A stretch of DNA of 64,000 nt, taken from positions 1 to 64,000 of the forward strand of contig QANY01000280.1 of NCBI GenBank assembly GCA_003255025.1, written 5' to 3'. Origin of the DNA: Datisca glomerata. Taxonomy: Eukaryota; Streptophyta; Magnoliopsida; Cucurbitales; Datiscaceae. The position numbers and the translations under genes are program-made. The notes beneath the pieces were generated by a model. It worked only from the letters and a program-made list of their open reading frames with translations. It searched no databases and was not told the DNA's origin. This document shows positions 48,485 through 60,945 of this stretch, piece after piece (position 1 is the first letter of the stretch; each line of letters opens with the position of its first letter).

Positions 48485-50366
48485 TGTTGGAATTATGTTC
48501 ATAAAGTAGGGTGTATTTAGTTATTTCTCAGACATTTTATATTACTGAATTTAATGAATGAATGAAAGTTTTTCTATTAATTAAAGTGTGTTTATAATTT
48601 ACTCAAGTCCTAGAACTATTGTCAATGTAAGAAGAGGAAAGACAGAGGGGCCTTCCAGACAAACTCTTCTAAAATAGTTCAAAATGATATTCGTAGTCTT
48701 AAGATCGACCGGGCAAGCGAGTCTGATTATGACTGTTAGGTTGAATGAAAGTATGCCAGTCTTGGGGCGTGGGAGTGGAGACTCTGACGGTTGACCTAGG
48801 CATGTTATGAAACATGCTGAATGGACCAGTAACAAATTAGTTTAGAGCAAAACCGTTTACCTAACTCTAAATCTAATTGTTACACCTTAAGGGTATTTTG
48901 TAATTAGCTTTATCCTTAGGCAAATACGAAGCTTGACTTAGTTACTTGCGGTCTTTGATATGCCAAAGGAGTGAGTTTGAATTGCTGGACAATACATCGA
49001 CTATTGGGATCGTAATTCAACTATGTTGGAGTTGCGTGATTCATAGATATAAAAATTCATGGTTAAATTGTGAAAAAAACAATATCAACTTATGTTTTAT
49101 TGATGGGTGTGTGAATAAATTAACTTGTCCAAGTATTTAATAAAATGAGTCATTGAATAAGACTTGTGAATTGTACGAGACAATTCACTGTTATGTCTTT
49201 CTTATTCGCAGTCAATAAAAGAGTTAAGAAAATAATAACAAGAGGGGTAAGACGGTAATTTTAAATCATGCTCTTGTTACTGATATTCATGAATGGTAAT
49301 ATGTTAAAATATTCTATGGACCATGAATAAAAGTATTTATTAGCACCAACAAGAAATGTAGCGCGCATGAATCGAAAGTTGACTCGGCATCGAACCTAAA
49401 GTGGAGTCGTACGGTGTCAGGATTAAATAGGTCAGAAATTTATGGAGATGAATTCGCCAGGTATTTGAATCTTATAGTTTTATTCAGGTGGATCTATTTG
49501 ATTTCAGGAGTAGCTCATGAGGACTAGAATAGAAGAAACAACATCAATTGAACTAAAATATGTTTTGAGCCAAGGTGTATTTTCCGAACTCATATGTGAT
49601 GTATGTTATCACTTTATTAGTGAAGAGCAATTAATTGATATTCAAATAAATTAATTTATTATTTTTTAATTATTATATAATTAGTAAATAAGAAAAATTA
49701 ATTAATTAGTTGACGAAGATCAATTTCAATTTATTAATTTGGATTGATGAATTTGGACACAACATTGACTCTAGGAAGGTATGCGATTTTCAGCATAGTA
49801 AAGAATGAGGGGGTGAATTTCAGAAATTACACATATACGGGGTATGTGTGAAAATTCTAAAATTATTATATAAGGGATGAAATTAGGGTTGCCTCCCTAA
49901 CCTAAGTGTGTTGACACAACCCTAATCAGGCAAAGCAGAAAAATGTTTCTCTCTCCCCTCCTACTGCTTGCCGCCGAACTCACCAAAGGAAGAGAAAAAT
50001 TTGATTTTTCTTCCTCAATTATTTTGAGAGGCCACACTCAGTTCCTAACGACTTTCTTGCGAGATATAATTTTGAATCTAACTCGTGGTTGTTGGTGCGA
50101 AGACTAATTGAAGTTCTTGGATTTGAAGATCGAATAATGCGAATCATTTAATAAGGATTCCACCAATTCAGAAAATCTCTGATACAACGAAAATGTAGAA
50201 ATCGTTTCTACCTCTTTTGAATACGTTTAACTTTATATGCATAATTGGATGTATAGTTTTAATATTTAATATAATTAAATTGGATGATGTAAAAATTGTT
50301 GATATTTCACCCATTAACCGTTTGTGATTCAATGATTTTCTTCAAATTTTAAAACTCGATCCAACA
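48485..50366 (+). mobile_element. Copia solo LTR with perfect 5-bp TSD
   Basis: A single LTR of 1882 bp, from TGTTGGAATTATGTTC to GATCCAACA, is flanked by AACAT at 48480-48484 and 50367-50371. It belongs to the same family as the LTRs at 27850-29699 and 46647-47495 but in the opposite orientation. No internal region is present, as expected after LTR-LTR recombination. It sits inside the transposase DNA-binding domain. Confidence 0.93.
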
Positions 50367-50371
50367 AACAT

Positions 50372-50761
50372 CAGTTACTATAAAGCATGAAGAGTAAGAG
50401 AAGTAGCCTTAGAATTGGTGTAGGGATGTCTGTCATCATCTTATAGACTTCTTTTATCGTATTGTTACATGGTTAAAAAGAAGAATCCCAACACAGTGAC
50501 ACATATAGAGATTGGGAGGACAATTGCTTTTGTACTTTTTCAGGTCTATGGGTGCTTCCATCTGAGCATTTCTCAACTACATACGTCTAGCCATTGTAGT
50601 CGATGGTTTGACATTAAAGTCGAGGTACAGAGGTATGCTGTCGTAGCTACAGCAGAGGGTGGGAACATCCAAGTTTACCCAATTGCATTTGGGATGGGGG
50701 ATTCTGAAAATGTCGCTTCGTGAGAGTGGTGTCTCCAGACCGAATTAAGGCCATTCTTCAG
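50372..50761 (+). pseudogene. MULE transposase, middle part
   Basis: Directly after the solo LTR the frame resumes the DNA-binding domain with ISYYKA, a stop, RVREVALELV. It then reaches the catalytic DDE region near 50620-50740: AVVATAEGGNIQVYPIAFG, then GDSENVAS, a stop where the family has Trp, and EWCLQTELRPFF. The frame ends at about 50761, where GC-rich sequence begins. Confidence 0.85.
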
Positions 50762-51575
50762 GCCCAAATGCGCAAAAAAAGCTCTCAAACGGAGAACGCC
50801 ATAAGGAGGGTCCTTGAATAAATGGTCGAGGCCGAAATCTCTTAATGGTCCACCGATCTCTCGGCCTAGCGTCGGGAGTGGTTGCTCTCGTACCTATGGG
50901 TACAGACTCAAGCGGCAGATTCAAGCGAATGAGTTCAGAGGGATCAGTTGAACGTCTATAGATCGTGATCTGAATATGAAGTGGGTTCCAGGGACAGCTG
51001 CTTCTATAAACACAAGAAAAGGTCTTGTGGACTTACAAAACGGATTGAGAACTTGCCAGTACACGCTTTCTCATCTCATTGAGGTACCTCATTGAGGATG
51101 AGGGGAATCGTGGTGCCACCCAGAGGCGATAGGGGGGACAAATGCGCAGTCTATGTGCCTAAAGATGGAAGAAAGGCCTTTACCATTGCCTTCCGAATGA
51201 GCCATTCACCACGGAGCTTGGGAAACTTCGAAAAGGGCTGGCAAGGAGCTAGCAAGCTCAACATCCGGCTGCAGAAAGACACATCAGTTTGATAAAGCTC
51301 AAACTCTGCAAGGATGCGGGTGTCTGGACCAACAAGTAATAGAGCTATGTACTATTCATACAATCATATAGCTCGAGAAAGTTAGTTTTTTTCTACGTAT
51401 CCAAGTCGTACCTGCCAATCAAACTGGCCCCCTTGAAGAGCTTCTCAGTCTGCTTATGTTTTCGGCTATTTCAGAATGACTGAATTTTGCAGTTTACTCC
51501 TTGAAGACTCTGTGTGCCTCCAGGGTCAGTCTGCTGTCCCAGTTGGCCCCGACTGCGATGATCTTCGACATGGTG
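50762..51575. other. GC-rich insertion in the transposase gene, possible organelle DNA
   Basis: About 815 bases split the transposase between its TELRPFF and ENEGIVFIFDRHGS parts. Sampled 60-base lines are 50-53% G+C, against a clearly AT-rich window. No frame codes for a family I recognise. Its composition suits plant mitochondrial DNA (about 45% G+C) or another foreign source. This is inference; no mitochondrial gene was recognised in it. Confidence 0.5.
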
Positions 51576-52120
51576 TTACTAGGGAGAATGAAGGCATTGT
51601 CTTCATATTTGATAGACATGGAAGCATTATTAAGGCCATCTAAAATATGTTTCCCGCTTGCAACATATAGGGCATGTATCTTTCACATTGAAAAAAACAT
51701 GCAAATGATCTTAAAAAATGATGACGTGCATCATTTGTTCTTTACAGTTGTGCAAGCTTATTGTGTAGCCGAATTCAATCTACTGATGTTTCAAATAAAA
51801 TAAGTGAATAATGAGGCTGCAAAATACTTAAAAGATGTTGGCTTCAGAAGATGGCTAGATCGCATTTGGATGGTACAAGGTATAACATAATGACAACAAA
51901 CATTATTGACTACTTAAATGCAATTTTGAAACATGGGATCACCACTCCCCATCGACTACAATGACTAGACATATTAACTTTCTACCATGAAAATGGTTTT
52001 TGATGACTAGGGCCTTGTTACTTCTCAATTTCTTGCCAAACAATTGGAAACATTGAGTGTGGCTATGAGTAATTCCTCAACTTATGGTAAAGTCTCATTG
52101 AGTACATTGAAAAGCAATTT
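51576..52120 (+). pseudogene. MULE transposase, C-terminal part
   Basis: The transposase resumes with ENEGIVFIFDRHGSIIKAI, a stop, NMFPAC, and in the next frame RACIFHIEKNMQMILKNDD and HHLFFTVVQAYCVAEFNLL. After a stop at 51802 and a frame change the block NEAAKYLKDVG follows, then TTNIIDYLNAILKHGITT near 51895-51950. These match the MULE transposase end. No zinc-finger tail or terminal inverted repeat could be placed. Confidence 0.85.
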
Positions 52121-52886
52121 GTTGAATGAAGAAACAAAAAAAAAACTTAGGGTCCTTCTACTAGTCACTCATAAGCTCTTCTTACAAAAAGCTAGAGAAG
52201 GATCCAGAGCATGAACAAGAATAATAATCGTGGTCGTTCGAGCAGCAAATCCATGAAACAAGGTATTTTACTTTATCATTACAAGAAGAGGGGCATAAGA
52301 GAAGTGATTTTCAAAAACTGAAAGTTGAAGAACAAAAGGAAAACGATGATAAGAAAGCCGCCACCAACTAAGATGTCTTTATTTTTGTAAGGAGAATTGT
52401 TTGGAATCACGTGCCTAGACACATACTAGGTAGCTGACAGTGCTATTACCATTCATGTTACATCTTCCAAAACTTATAAAGCATGTGACTTTGGTATTAT
52501 AAAAATAGAATTTTAAATTTAAAAAAACAATCGAAATTGTTGGATGTTATAATCGGCAATTGAATATTACTGATATAAAGCCACTCTATAACGAGCAATG
52601 TTTTACTTAAAAAAAAGACAAACAATGTTTTACTTGAAAAAGTGAATAAATTGAATACCACACTTTTATAGTGCTATTACAAAATTTGTCAATATTAATG
52701 TAATATAAATAAAAAGGTAAATTTGATAAACAAAATAAAACAAAGGACAAATATATTTCAGCAATTAACATCCTCTACAAATATCTGTAACTGTTTTTGT
52801 GCAATGTATCGTAAAAATTAAATTCATAAAAACTAAACTGATAATGAACACAAACTTGAACCAGATATTAAAAAATAACGAAGGTA
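52121..52886. other. Flank between the dead transposase and gene C
   Basis: No gene seen. The 52121-52440 part could be eroded transposon 3' sequence. The AT-rich stretch 52500-52880 includes the 3' flank of gene C. Confidence 0.4.
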
Positions 52887-54919
52887 TTATTTTCGAGTCT
52901 TACTTTGAACAGTCAGTTTACATATGACTTCCTTAAGATGATTACAGCAACTGCGATGATAATCATTTAATAAACAGAGCTGCCTTATTGCTTCCCTCTT
53001 CTCGTCTGCAATTCGTACCAAATCCTCCTCTTTCTCCTTCGAATTCTTCTCCAATTCTCTAACTTTTCTCTCGAATTGGCTTATGGCTTTTATCAGATTC
53101 ACCTTCTCTCCTCCTTCTTTGCTCACCTTATCTTCTAATTTCCACACCTTCTCTCTTAATAGAAACTCCTGTTCTTCCTTTTCATCCAATTGTAAAACCA
53201 TACTGCCTAGGCTTTGCTTTAGTTTTTCATTCTCTTTGTTCTTCTCTATGACCCAAAGTTTCGCATTGCGAATTTCATTTGACATTGATGAAATTTCGCT
53301 GAGAAATTTCTCACTGTTTTCTTTAAATTTCTTCACAGTTAGGTCGATTCCATTTAGCTCATTGCATGAATTTTTTGATATTTGCTTGATTTTCGTGAAT
53401 TCAGATTCATAAGCTGCTAGTTTTTGCTCAAGAGTTTTGTTTTGTTGCTCATACCTTGTGTCCCTTTTGTAGCTGATTTTCGCTTCGGCATGCAATTGTT
53501 CGGCTACGAGGATCCGCTGCGATAATAGACGGATGTTATCTTCGAGGTTTTTGCGGAACTCTTGTTGTACTTCTTCCATCTTGTTCTCTGCAGCTTGGAT
53601 ATTCAAATTTAGGTCTCTGATTGACTCCTCCTGTTGTTTCAAAGTCTTTTGCTGATCGGAAATCTTGCTTGTTAATTTGGTGTTTTCGTTTTCCAGATGA
53701 GATTTGCTGAGAGCAAATTCTTGTTTTTCTCTCTCTACCTGGCTTTTCTCGGCTTCCATGGAATCCAAATCTTGTTTCAGATTCTTGACCTGATCTGCTA
53801 AGACGGTGATTTGATTAGAAGCTTCAGTCTTACTATCCTCATATTTCTTTTCTAGAGAAGCGAATTCGTCGATCTTGTGTGCCAATTTTCTTTCCAGTTC
53901 GGAATTTCGCGTCTGCAGCCCCTCGTTCTCAGATATGAGTCGATTAGTCTCGCGAATCTTGGTTCGTAACTGTTCTTCGAATTCGTTTCTCTGATTGCGT
54001 AGCGAATCGAGCTCTAGTTCCATCTCCTTTATCCGAACAAGAACTACTCCTTTCTCTTCCAGGATTCTCCGTTCAACTGCTTTGTGCTTAGCCAATTCTT
54101 CTTTCAGATTTTCCATGCTAATCAAATTTTTGGAAATTTGGTCGTCTTTTCTCTTCTCTGATTCATTTTTCTCGCTGAGAATGGTCTCCAGTTCCATACG
54201 CACTCCGTTTAACTGTTCCATTAGTCCCTCGGCCTGTGCTAATGCTTCCTTTTCCTGTATGAATTGTTTTTTCAATTCCCCATTCTGAAAACGCAACAAA
54301 TTCACTTCCATCAAGTTAGACTTCGCGTCATTATCATCATCCTTTCGATAATTGACGCTAATAGAGCCAGCAGCCTCATCTCCAGTCTTCTTCAACAATG
54401 AGTCAAGTTCTGAAATCCAGGCCTTGAGTCGAACATGTTTCTTTCCTAGTGGTTCCACTTCAACTGATTTACTTGCAACCCACGTTTCTAATTCTCTTCT
54501 CTGCCATTGCAATGTTCCAATCGCCATTTTCAACCGGATTAGCTCTCCTCCTAATTCCTCAATCACTTCTGATGGTTGAACCTCAAATTCCAACTCATTT
54601 GTACTCCTATTCCGATCTTCCTTTTCTTGCTCATTCCTTAACTTGCTGTTAGCACTATAAGTTTCCTCTGATGAATAGTATTCTGAATCTGAGCTTGATA
54701 GATATGCATCCTCCTTCTCTTTTCTGGATTGAATTGCTTTTTCTGACTCTTCTCTGAGATGATCATGCAGTTCATTGAAAGATTGGTAGTGTTTGTAAAA
54801 GCCTTCAATTAGCCCAGCAAGGTGTGACTCTTTTCTTGAACTTTTTGGATTTCCATCTCTTTTCCCTTTGTTTCCATTCTTGACCAGCTTCAAAATCCTC
54901 GTCACGTGACTTTCGATTT
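52887..54919 (-). CDS. CIP1-like gene C, coding exon 2
   Basis: This exon encodes all but 32 residues of a 709-residue CIP1-like protein. After the acceptor TTTTTTTCAG (ending at 54920) it reads EIESHVTRILKLVKN, a NAB-like stretch with LIEGFYKHYQSFNELHDHLR, a Ser/Glu/Tyr-rich acidic patch, and about 520 residues of coiled coil. The C terminus EEKREAIRQLCLLNDYHRSC matches the conserved end of the family. It is less than half the length of gene A because the long central repeats are absent. The frame is open throughout. By family it may bind the cytoskeleton or partners such as COP1, but a shortened form may act differently. Confidence 0.85.
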
Positions 54920-55407
54920 CTGAAAAAAAAAAAACGAAATTTTCAATCCTATGAAGCAGATTCCTTACCATTTATTTTTCATTATTTTCTTATATAAATA
55001 AATAGATTCCATATTTGGTTCACGTAGAGGACTAAAAAACATATGAACCTTAAACTCTTAGGTAAACTAATCTCAATATACTTTCATAACGTTGTCACCC
55101 TCTTACATTAAAATACCTAAATAGCAGCAAGCATATAGAGTTGTTTGGACAATCGACACACGAAAAAATGAAAAAACAAAAGTGTGACATAAAGTATTCC
55201 GCTATTTCTCATTTTATCATAATAAAAAATCAACTCGTATCAATTTATTAAATTTGTTGAATAAGTAGTATTGATTAAATAAATTCTGATATTTAATGTA
55301 CGATTTAAGTAATCTCAGACTTTTCGATTGTGAAATATATCTTTTACTATTATCCAGAATTTGATGTAAAATTAAAAGAAGAAAAACAACAATGTATTGT
55401 CATCTAC

Positions 55408-55504
55408 CTGTTTTAGTCCTTTTTAGTTGTTCAGCCTTTTCAGGGTCGACATGAATTTCATTTTCAGAGGACTTTGTTAATTCCTTCAACTGATGCTTTA
55501 TCAT
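55408..55504 (-). CDS. CIP1-like gene C, coding exon 1
   Basis: The ATG is at 55502-55504. The exon encodes MIKHQLKELTKSSENEIHVD and a tail ending LKRTKT, plus the first G of a split codon before the donor GTAGAT (55407-55402). Joined to exon 2 it forms GAA (Glu), as in gene A. The start pattern is like gene A (MTKHRFRD) but diverged. The intron is 488 bp. Confidence 0.82.
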
Positions 55505-56684
55505 CTCTATCTTCAAATTTAGAGCAAATTTTCATACAAATTCAGATGTGAAAGGCCTTGAGCACAAAGGCTGGAGATCTGAAAAACAATTTAGAAAAAC
55601 AACATTAATATAATTCCAATTACAGAGGAAATAAATCTGAAAAATTTAGATGAGAATAATGTGCATTAAACACACCAAAGAAGAAAATTATTATAAAAAC
55701 TCAGCATCCACACACCAGAATACAAGGTCTCAGAGCAGAAATTGGTAGCAACACTAAATAGCAACCTATGAAAAGCAACTAAAAAATCATGGAAGAAAAG
55801 AAAAGAATAAGATAAAAGGAAAAAACTGTGTTGTGTTCTTAAGCAACAGAACGTGATCTTTCAAAAGAAAGAAGCAACAGAAAGTGCTGTTATTTTGGTT
55901 TCGATACATTCTACCGTCAATTTCAAATTCAAAAATTACCAATTTTTCGGTGTGTTTCTTTACTTTTATTTTTGTTTTCAAAATAAAATTTACGTTTTGT
56001 TTGCAAACTTAACAATAAATTTCCATCTGATTAGTTAGAAATTGGATCATTTTTCAAAATCAATAATTTTCATAAAGCTCTGTCAGAGCGTCCCCATGCA
56101 GCAAAGCATTAAAAAAAAAAGACATTCCCAGAGCCCAGAATTCAACATGGTATTAAACAAATAAAGATTACATTGAAAATAAAATTAGAACTCCCCTTAA
56201 ATCTGAGATCCTGTTTGGTCACCTAGGAAATCCTGATTTTATTATTTACTACATAAACAATGTGAATATATAAATTTCAATTGGGTTTTTTAAATTGCAC
56301 TCGTTTCTATTTTTCAGATTTAAAATAATTGAATCTGATATTTAAATAATAATGAACAATTTTCTAGTTACATTTCCACAGCTACCAATTAGAAAAAAAA
56401 TCCTAAAACCTGTTCAGTAAAAAAAATTACCTGTAGAATAAATCTGAAATTTCTGTCCGCAGATCTGCGAGAGAGTAGGGTAAAAAACAGAGATTGTTAA
56501 AATAAAATGGACAAAAAAACAGAGATTGTCAAAATAACCTAAAATTAAAATAAATAATAAAATTTTTTGAGGGAACTGACAAAAGAAATTTATAAACTTA
56601 CTTTATTAATCTTCTTTTGTCCTTACCAGGAGATGGAAACTTTGGCGCTTCAATGGTTTATACTACCCTCTGATTCTTATATAA
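55505..56684 (-). promoter_or_regulatory. Gene C leader exons, TATA box and shared promoter block
   Basis: A minus-strand acceptor TGTTTTTCAG ending at 55579 places a leader exon at 55578-55505. A first exon would end at 56627 before the donor GTAAGG. TATATAA lies at 56684-56678, and the 23-bp block shared with gene A lies at 56651-56629 (GAAGCGCCAAAG then TTTCCATCTCC). Similar leader architecture in genes A and C supports both as expressed genes. Confidence 0.5.
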
Positions 56685-56689
56685 TTACC

Positions 56690-59600
56690 ATAAAGCCCGC
56701 AGAGTTAGGATTTGAACTTTTCGGTTTTATCGGAATCGGATAAAGCGCGAAACGATCTCTTAGCGCGATATTTTTGGGATACTCGTACTTGTGATCACGT
56801 TGGCTGGCTATTCCCGCTCTTGTCCATCACTTTGTTGTGGAGGTTGGTATTGTATGCGAGTTTATATATAATTTTGTGGTAATGTAATTAATATACACGA
56901 GATGTGAGCTTAGATGAATTGAGCATGGGCGGATCTAGTATACATCTACGGGTATTTGTTCCTCCTATCTCTCAATTTTATTTTATTTTATGTTTTTATA
57001 TCAACTATTTTTATATTATAGTTAACTTTTATTTGTAATGTATCGCGGATTTAGGTATAGTTCATTGATCATATATAAAATTTTTAGAAATGAAGTCTTG
57101 AGTTCAAATCTCATTGTCTTTAATTTTATAATACCCCTTAACTTGTTGTTTTTTTATTTATCAATGTATCTCACACGAGTTGCACATGTTGATCATTTTA
57201 TATGTTCGATTTATTTTATGAAAGTTCAAAAAATATGTCATGTGCTCACCTTAATTACGTCTAAAAAATGAGATGATCGCGTTGATAAACTGAGATTCAC
57301 TCCTTAGAGTCACATTTAAATGGTAGTAAGTGTCGACGGATTCTAATTCTTGTATCTCCTTATGGATTCCTTATTTCATTTATAAAAAATTATTAAATCT
57401 AAGAACAAACCTCAAACACTACTAAGAATATTAAAAAATTTAAAAATAATCACATTGACCCTTATATTCTTAAATTTAATTGTGCCTCCTGCACTAAAAT
57501 CCTAAGTCTGTCTCTAGAATTGAACAGTTATTTTAAGCTCCTAAATAGTAAATATATATTTAAGAAGTCGTGAATTTAAATCACATTTCTCCTATCCCTT
57601 CGTAAAAAATTTTATTATGACAAAAAATAGATAGGACATGAGAGATATAGACCGTTGAAAAAAATGAGAGTAGAGACATAAACAAGAGAGGAGAGAATAA
57701 ATTAATTTTCTTTTTCTCTCTTCTCTCATCTTTACATTCTATTTCCTATTATACTAGAAAATTATCATGTTGTTCCATGTGGTTTAGGACAACTTTTTTT
57801 AAGAAACATTATATTTCATGATCAGTGAATATCGTCAGAATGTGAATCAAACTATCAGATATAAATACAAACACACTATTATAAGCATTAATAAAGACCA
57901 ATAAAAACCTACTTAAGTCCATGGAGGAAATTATGTGCGTAAAAAACAAATAAATATATAGCATATATGGCTCATTCTACCGGTCCTCCACCAACCACAC
58001 CTGATTCGACCAACTAGCACTGCAAAAGAGTACATGCATAAAAAGCAAGATAACCTCAAACAGATCTGGGAACTCCGGTTGTAATGCATGCAAAACAAGT
58101 CCTGAAAGTTTCACAAAAGTCAAATCTGAGGAGATAAAATCACACAAGGCCATAGATCTGGAGGACCAATGTCTACACAACTTGTAGACATAAAAAAAAC
58201 TTCTAAAATGGGAAGAAATCCCCTAGAAACTTAGAGGACAGACCCAAAACGCTAAGAAAAACCAAAAGTGGAAGGGAAGGGAAAAGAAAACGAGAGGGAA
58301 GAGGAGAGAGGCGTAGAGGGGTAAGGGATGAAAACAAGAAAGATGGAAGACAAAGAGAGGGGATGAAGAGAAGAAGAGACAGAGGAGCTAAAGAGAAAAA
58401 GAAAAACTGGAGGGAGAAGAAGGGGAGTAGGAAGGAAGAAACAAAAAGAAAGAAATTAAAAGGGAACATCCCTTTTAATTTCGTTACCAAATGGGGTCCA
58501 AAAAGGTGGGTTTTGCAGGGAGGAAGATGAAAAGTCAGAGAGTTCTAGGAGAGAGTCTAAGGTTTTTGGTTCACGGCAGCTGCTATCACATAAAAATACC
58601 AACATCATATACTATGTAAAAATCAATTTATAAAAAGATTTTCTAGAATATAAATTGAAGTAATCTAAATAGATGTATGATTATGTGCTATTTATACTCT
58701 TTATAATACACAAAATGCATCACATTGAATATATTGTCTATATATAATCAATTTAGTTCGTGCATCGAACTGCAGGCATAATCTGTAAAATATAAACTGT
58801 ATAGTCTTTGAGATCCATATTTTATATAAACTAACAACATAGTGATTTTATTAAAATAAAAAATTAGAATAATTAAGAAATTAAAAGAATAAAATATTAT
58901 TATTAGGATAATTTCAAGAATAAAATAGTTTTATTTTAATTTAGTGATTTTACTAAAATAAAATATTGATGGATAGGGATAATTGAATAAAATATATTGG
59001 TATTTCGTTATGTTTATCCATACAATTACAAGATGAAACTAATGGTATTGGGTAAATGGTTAAGAACAATTACACAATGAAATCTAAGAAATACGAAATG
59101 TATCTCAGGATACACAAACCATAACATACTAAAAATGAGGAGGAGATGAGAATCATTTTTAGACGATTTTGTCCACTTGTTATTAATACATTACTCAATA
59201 TAATCTTCTAATTTACATGTGACATTTAATAATTTGTTGCTTTTAAAATTATAATAAATTAATCAAAAAAATACGCATTAGTATTTTAAATTGATTTACA
59301 TATTTAATGAATTTGGACAAAAGTAAGTAAGTAAATAATTTTTAAGATAGTTTTAATATGATAATTTTGTAATTTTTAAGATAGTTTTAATATGATAGTT
59401 TTGTACTAATTTATTAAAATATAGAGAAAAATGAATTATCTTTATAAAATTTAATAATAGAATTTATAGTAGAATTCTATTATAACACATTCTTAGAATC
59501 TATAGTTATGCTATGCTATAGTTTATGTGTTAGTATAATTTATATATTACATAAATATAGTTACGTAGAAGTTATAAAAAGAAATTAAATATGCAATACA

Positions 59601-60180
59601 GAAGAAAAAAGTGAAGATCAAGTTTAAAGTAAAATATGTAATAGATAATTTAATTCTAATGATGTCACTTTATTTAATTTTTTAGAACACATTTCTATTA
59701 TGTACTCTTATTTTTTCTAGAAAACATGCATAATGTTCTACAACTTGATCGAATAATAAGATATCAACAAATAAAAATTATTACAATAAAATATTGTCCC
59801 GATTATATGACGGAAATTGAAAAGAAATAAGAGTTTATTAAATAAATTTAGTTTTAATTCATATAATCACGAAATAAGTAATAATTATAGCTAAAAATAT
59901 GACTAATTCTACATAAATCAAGTAATTAATTAAGGCTATTAAAAAAAGTAGTTTGCGAAATCATATTAATAAGCTCTAAAATAGCAACCTATAAATGATT
60001 ACCACATTACTTGATCACTTAAAATTTGATCAATTTCTTAAGCAATTTATCATTATCCTTAAAATATAATAAATTCAATTAATTGCATCACAAGTATGTA
60101 TTGACTAGTTTAAACTTTGCCAAATATATAATTCTAGATAAATTTATATATACATAGAACATTGTTACAATACAATAGAA
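56690..60180. other. AT-rich intergenic DNA
   Basis: No gene recognised. The 57960-58600 part is GA-rich with short frames that are likely low-complexity artefacts. It ends with leader-like GA-rich sequence but shows no known motif. Short locally repeated AT blocks occur at 58850-58990 and 59340-59400. Confidence 0.4.
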
Positions 60181-60182
60181 CT

Positions 60183-60945
60183 TTGCCTTTTAACCATGCT
60201 CATAAACTTTCATCGATTGGTAATTTATACTCATAAACTTTATTTTTAATGTCTCATACAATCACTGAAAGGCATTTTGAACAAAAAAAATGGTAAAATC
60301 TAATTCTACCCATAAACTCTTACTTATATGTAATTTGCTTCTATAAAATTTAAAATGAGTAAAATCACTCTATAAAGTTTTGAAATAGATACCATTAACC
60401 CAATCTCGGCTAATTTTTAACTATGTTAAAGGGATCAACTCATTTTTCCTTTAACTGTAGATTAGGAATAAAAAATCCAAGTGTCAATCTCTAACAACCT
60501 AAAAATTGAAGTTAAATCCCTCTAAAATGAGTTAAAAATCAAACATGGTGGAGTTAATTTTTATTTCAAAAGTGGGGTTAAAGAAAAATTAAGTTTTCTT
60601 CGTCTATTTTTTATTTAAAATGTGTAGTTAAACAAAAAACTGAGAGACGAAGTTGATTGCTTTTTTCTATTGTGAAACTTTATGGAGAGATTTTACTCAT
60701 TTTTTACTTTATGGGTGTGTATATTGCCTATAAGTGGATGTGTATGAGTATGAATTAGATTTTATTTATCTTTTGTTTTAAATGTCTAACGGAAATTGTA
60801 TGAGACGTTTAAAAACGGACAAAAATGAGTAAAATTTTCCTATTTTAAAAGTTTATGGAGTAAAATTATTCATTTTAAAATTAGAGATATAAATTATCAA
60901 TCATTAAAAGTTTAGGGATAAGGTTTGAATCAAGCCTTGTTTTTT
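60183..60945. repeat. Imperfect inverted-repeat element
   Basis: The left arm (TGGTAATTTATACTCATAAAC then TGTCTCATACAAT) and the right arm, when reversed, share the same ordered blocks (ATTGATAATTTATATCT and CGTCTCATACAAT). The span of about 760 bp with no coding content suits a small non-autonomous DNA element. Ends are approximate. Confidence 0.5.

Noticed and set aside
58203..58490. 95-codon hydrophobic minus-strand frame resembling a membrane protein
   Set aside because: The plus strand is a GA-rich tract, which reads as Leu/Phe/Ser on the other strand. No conserved motif.
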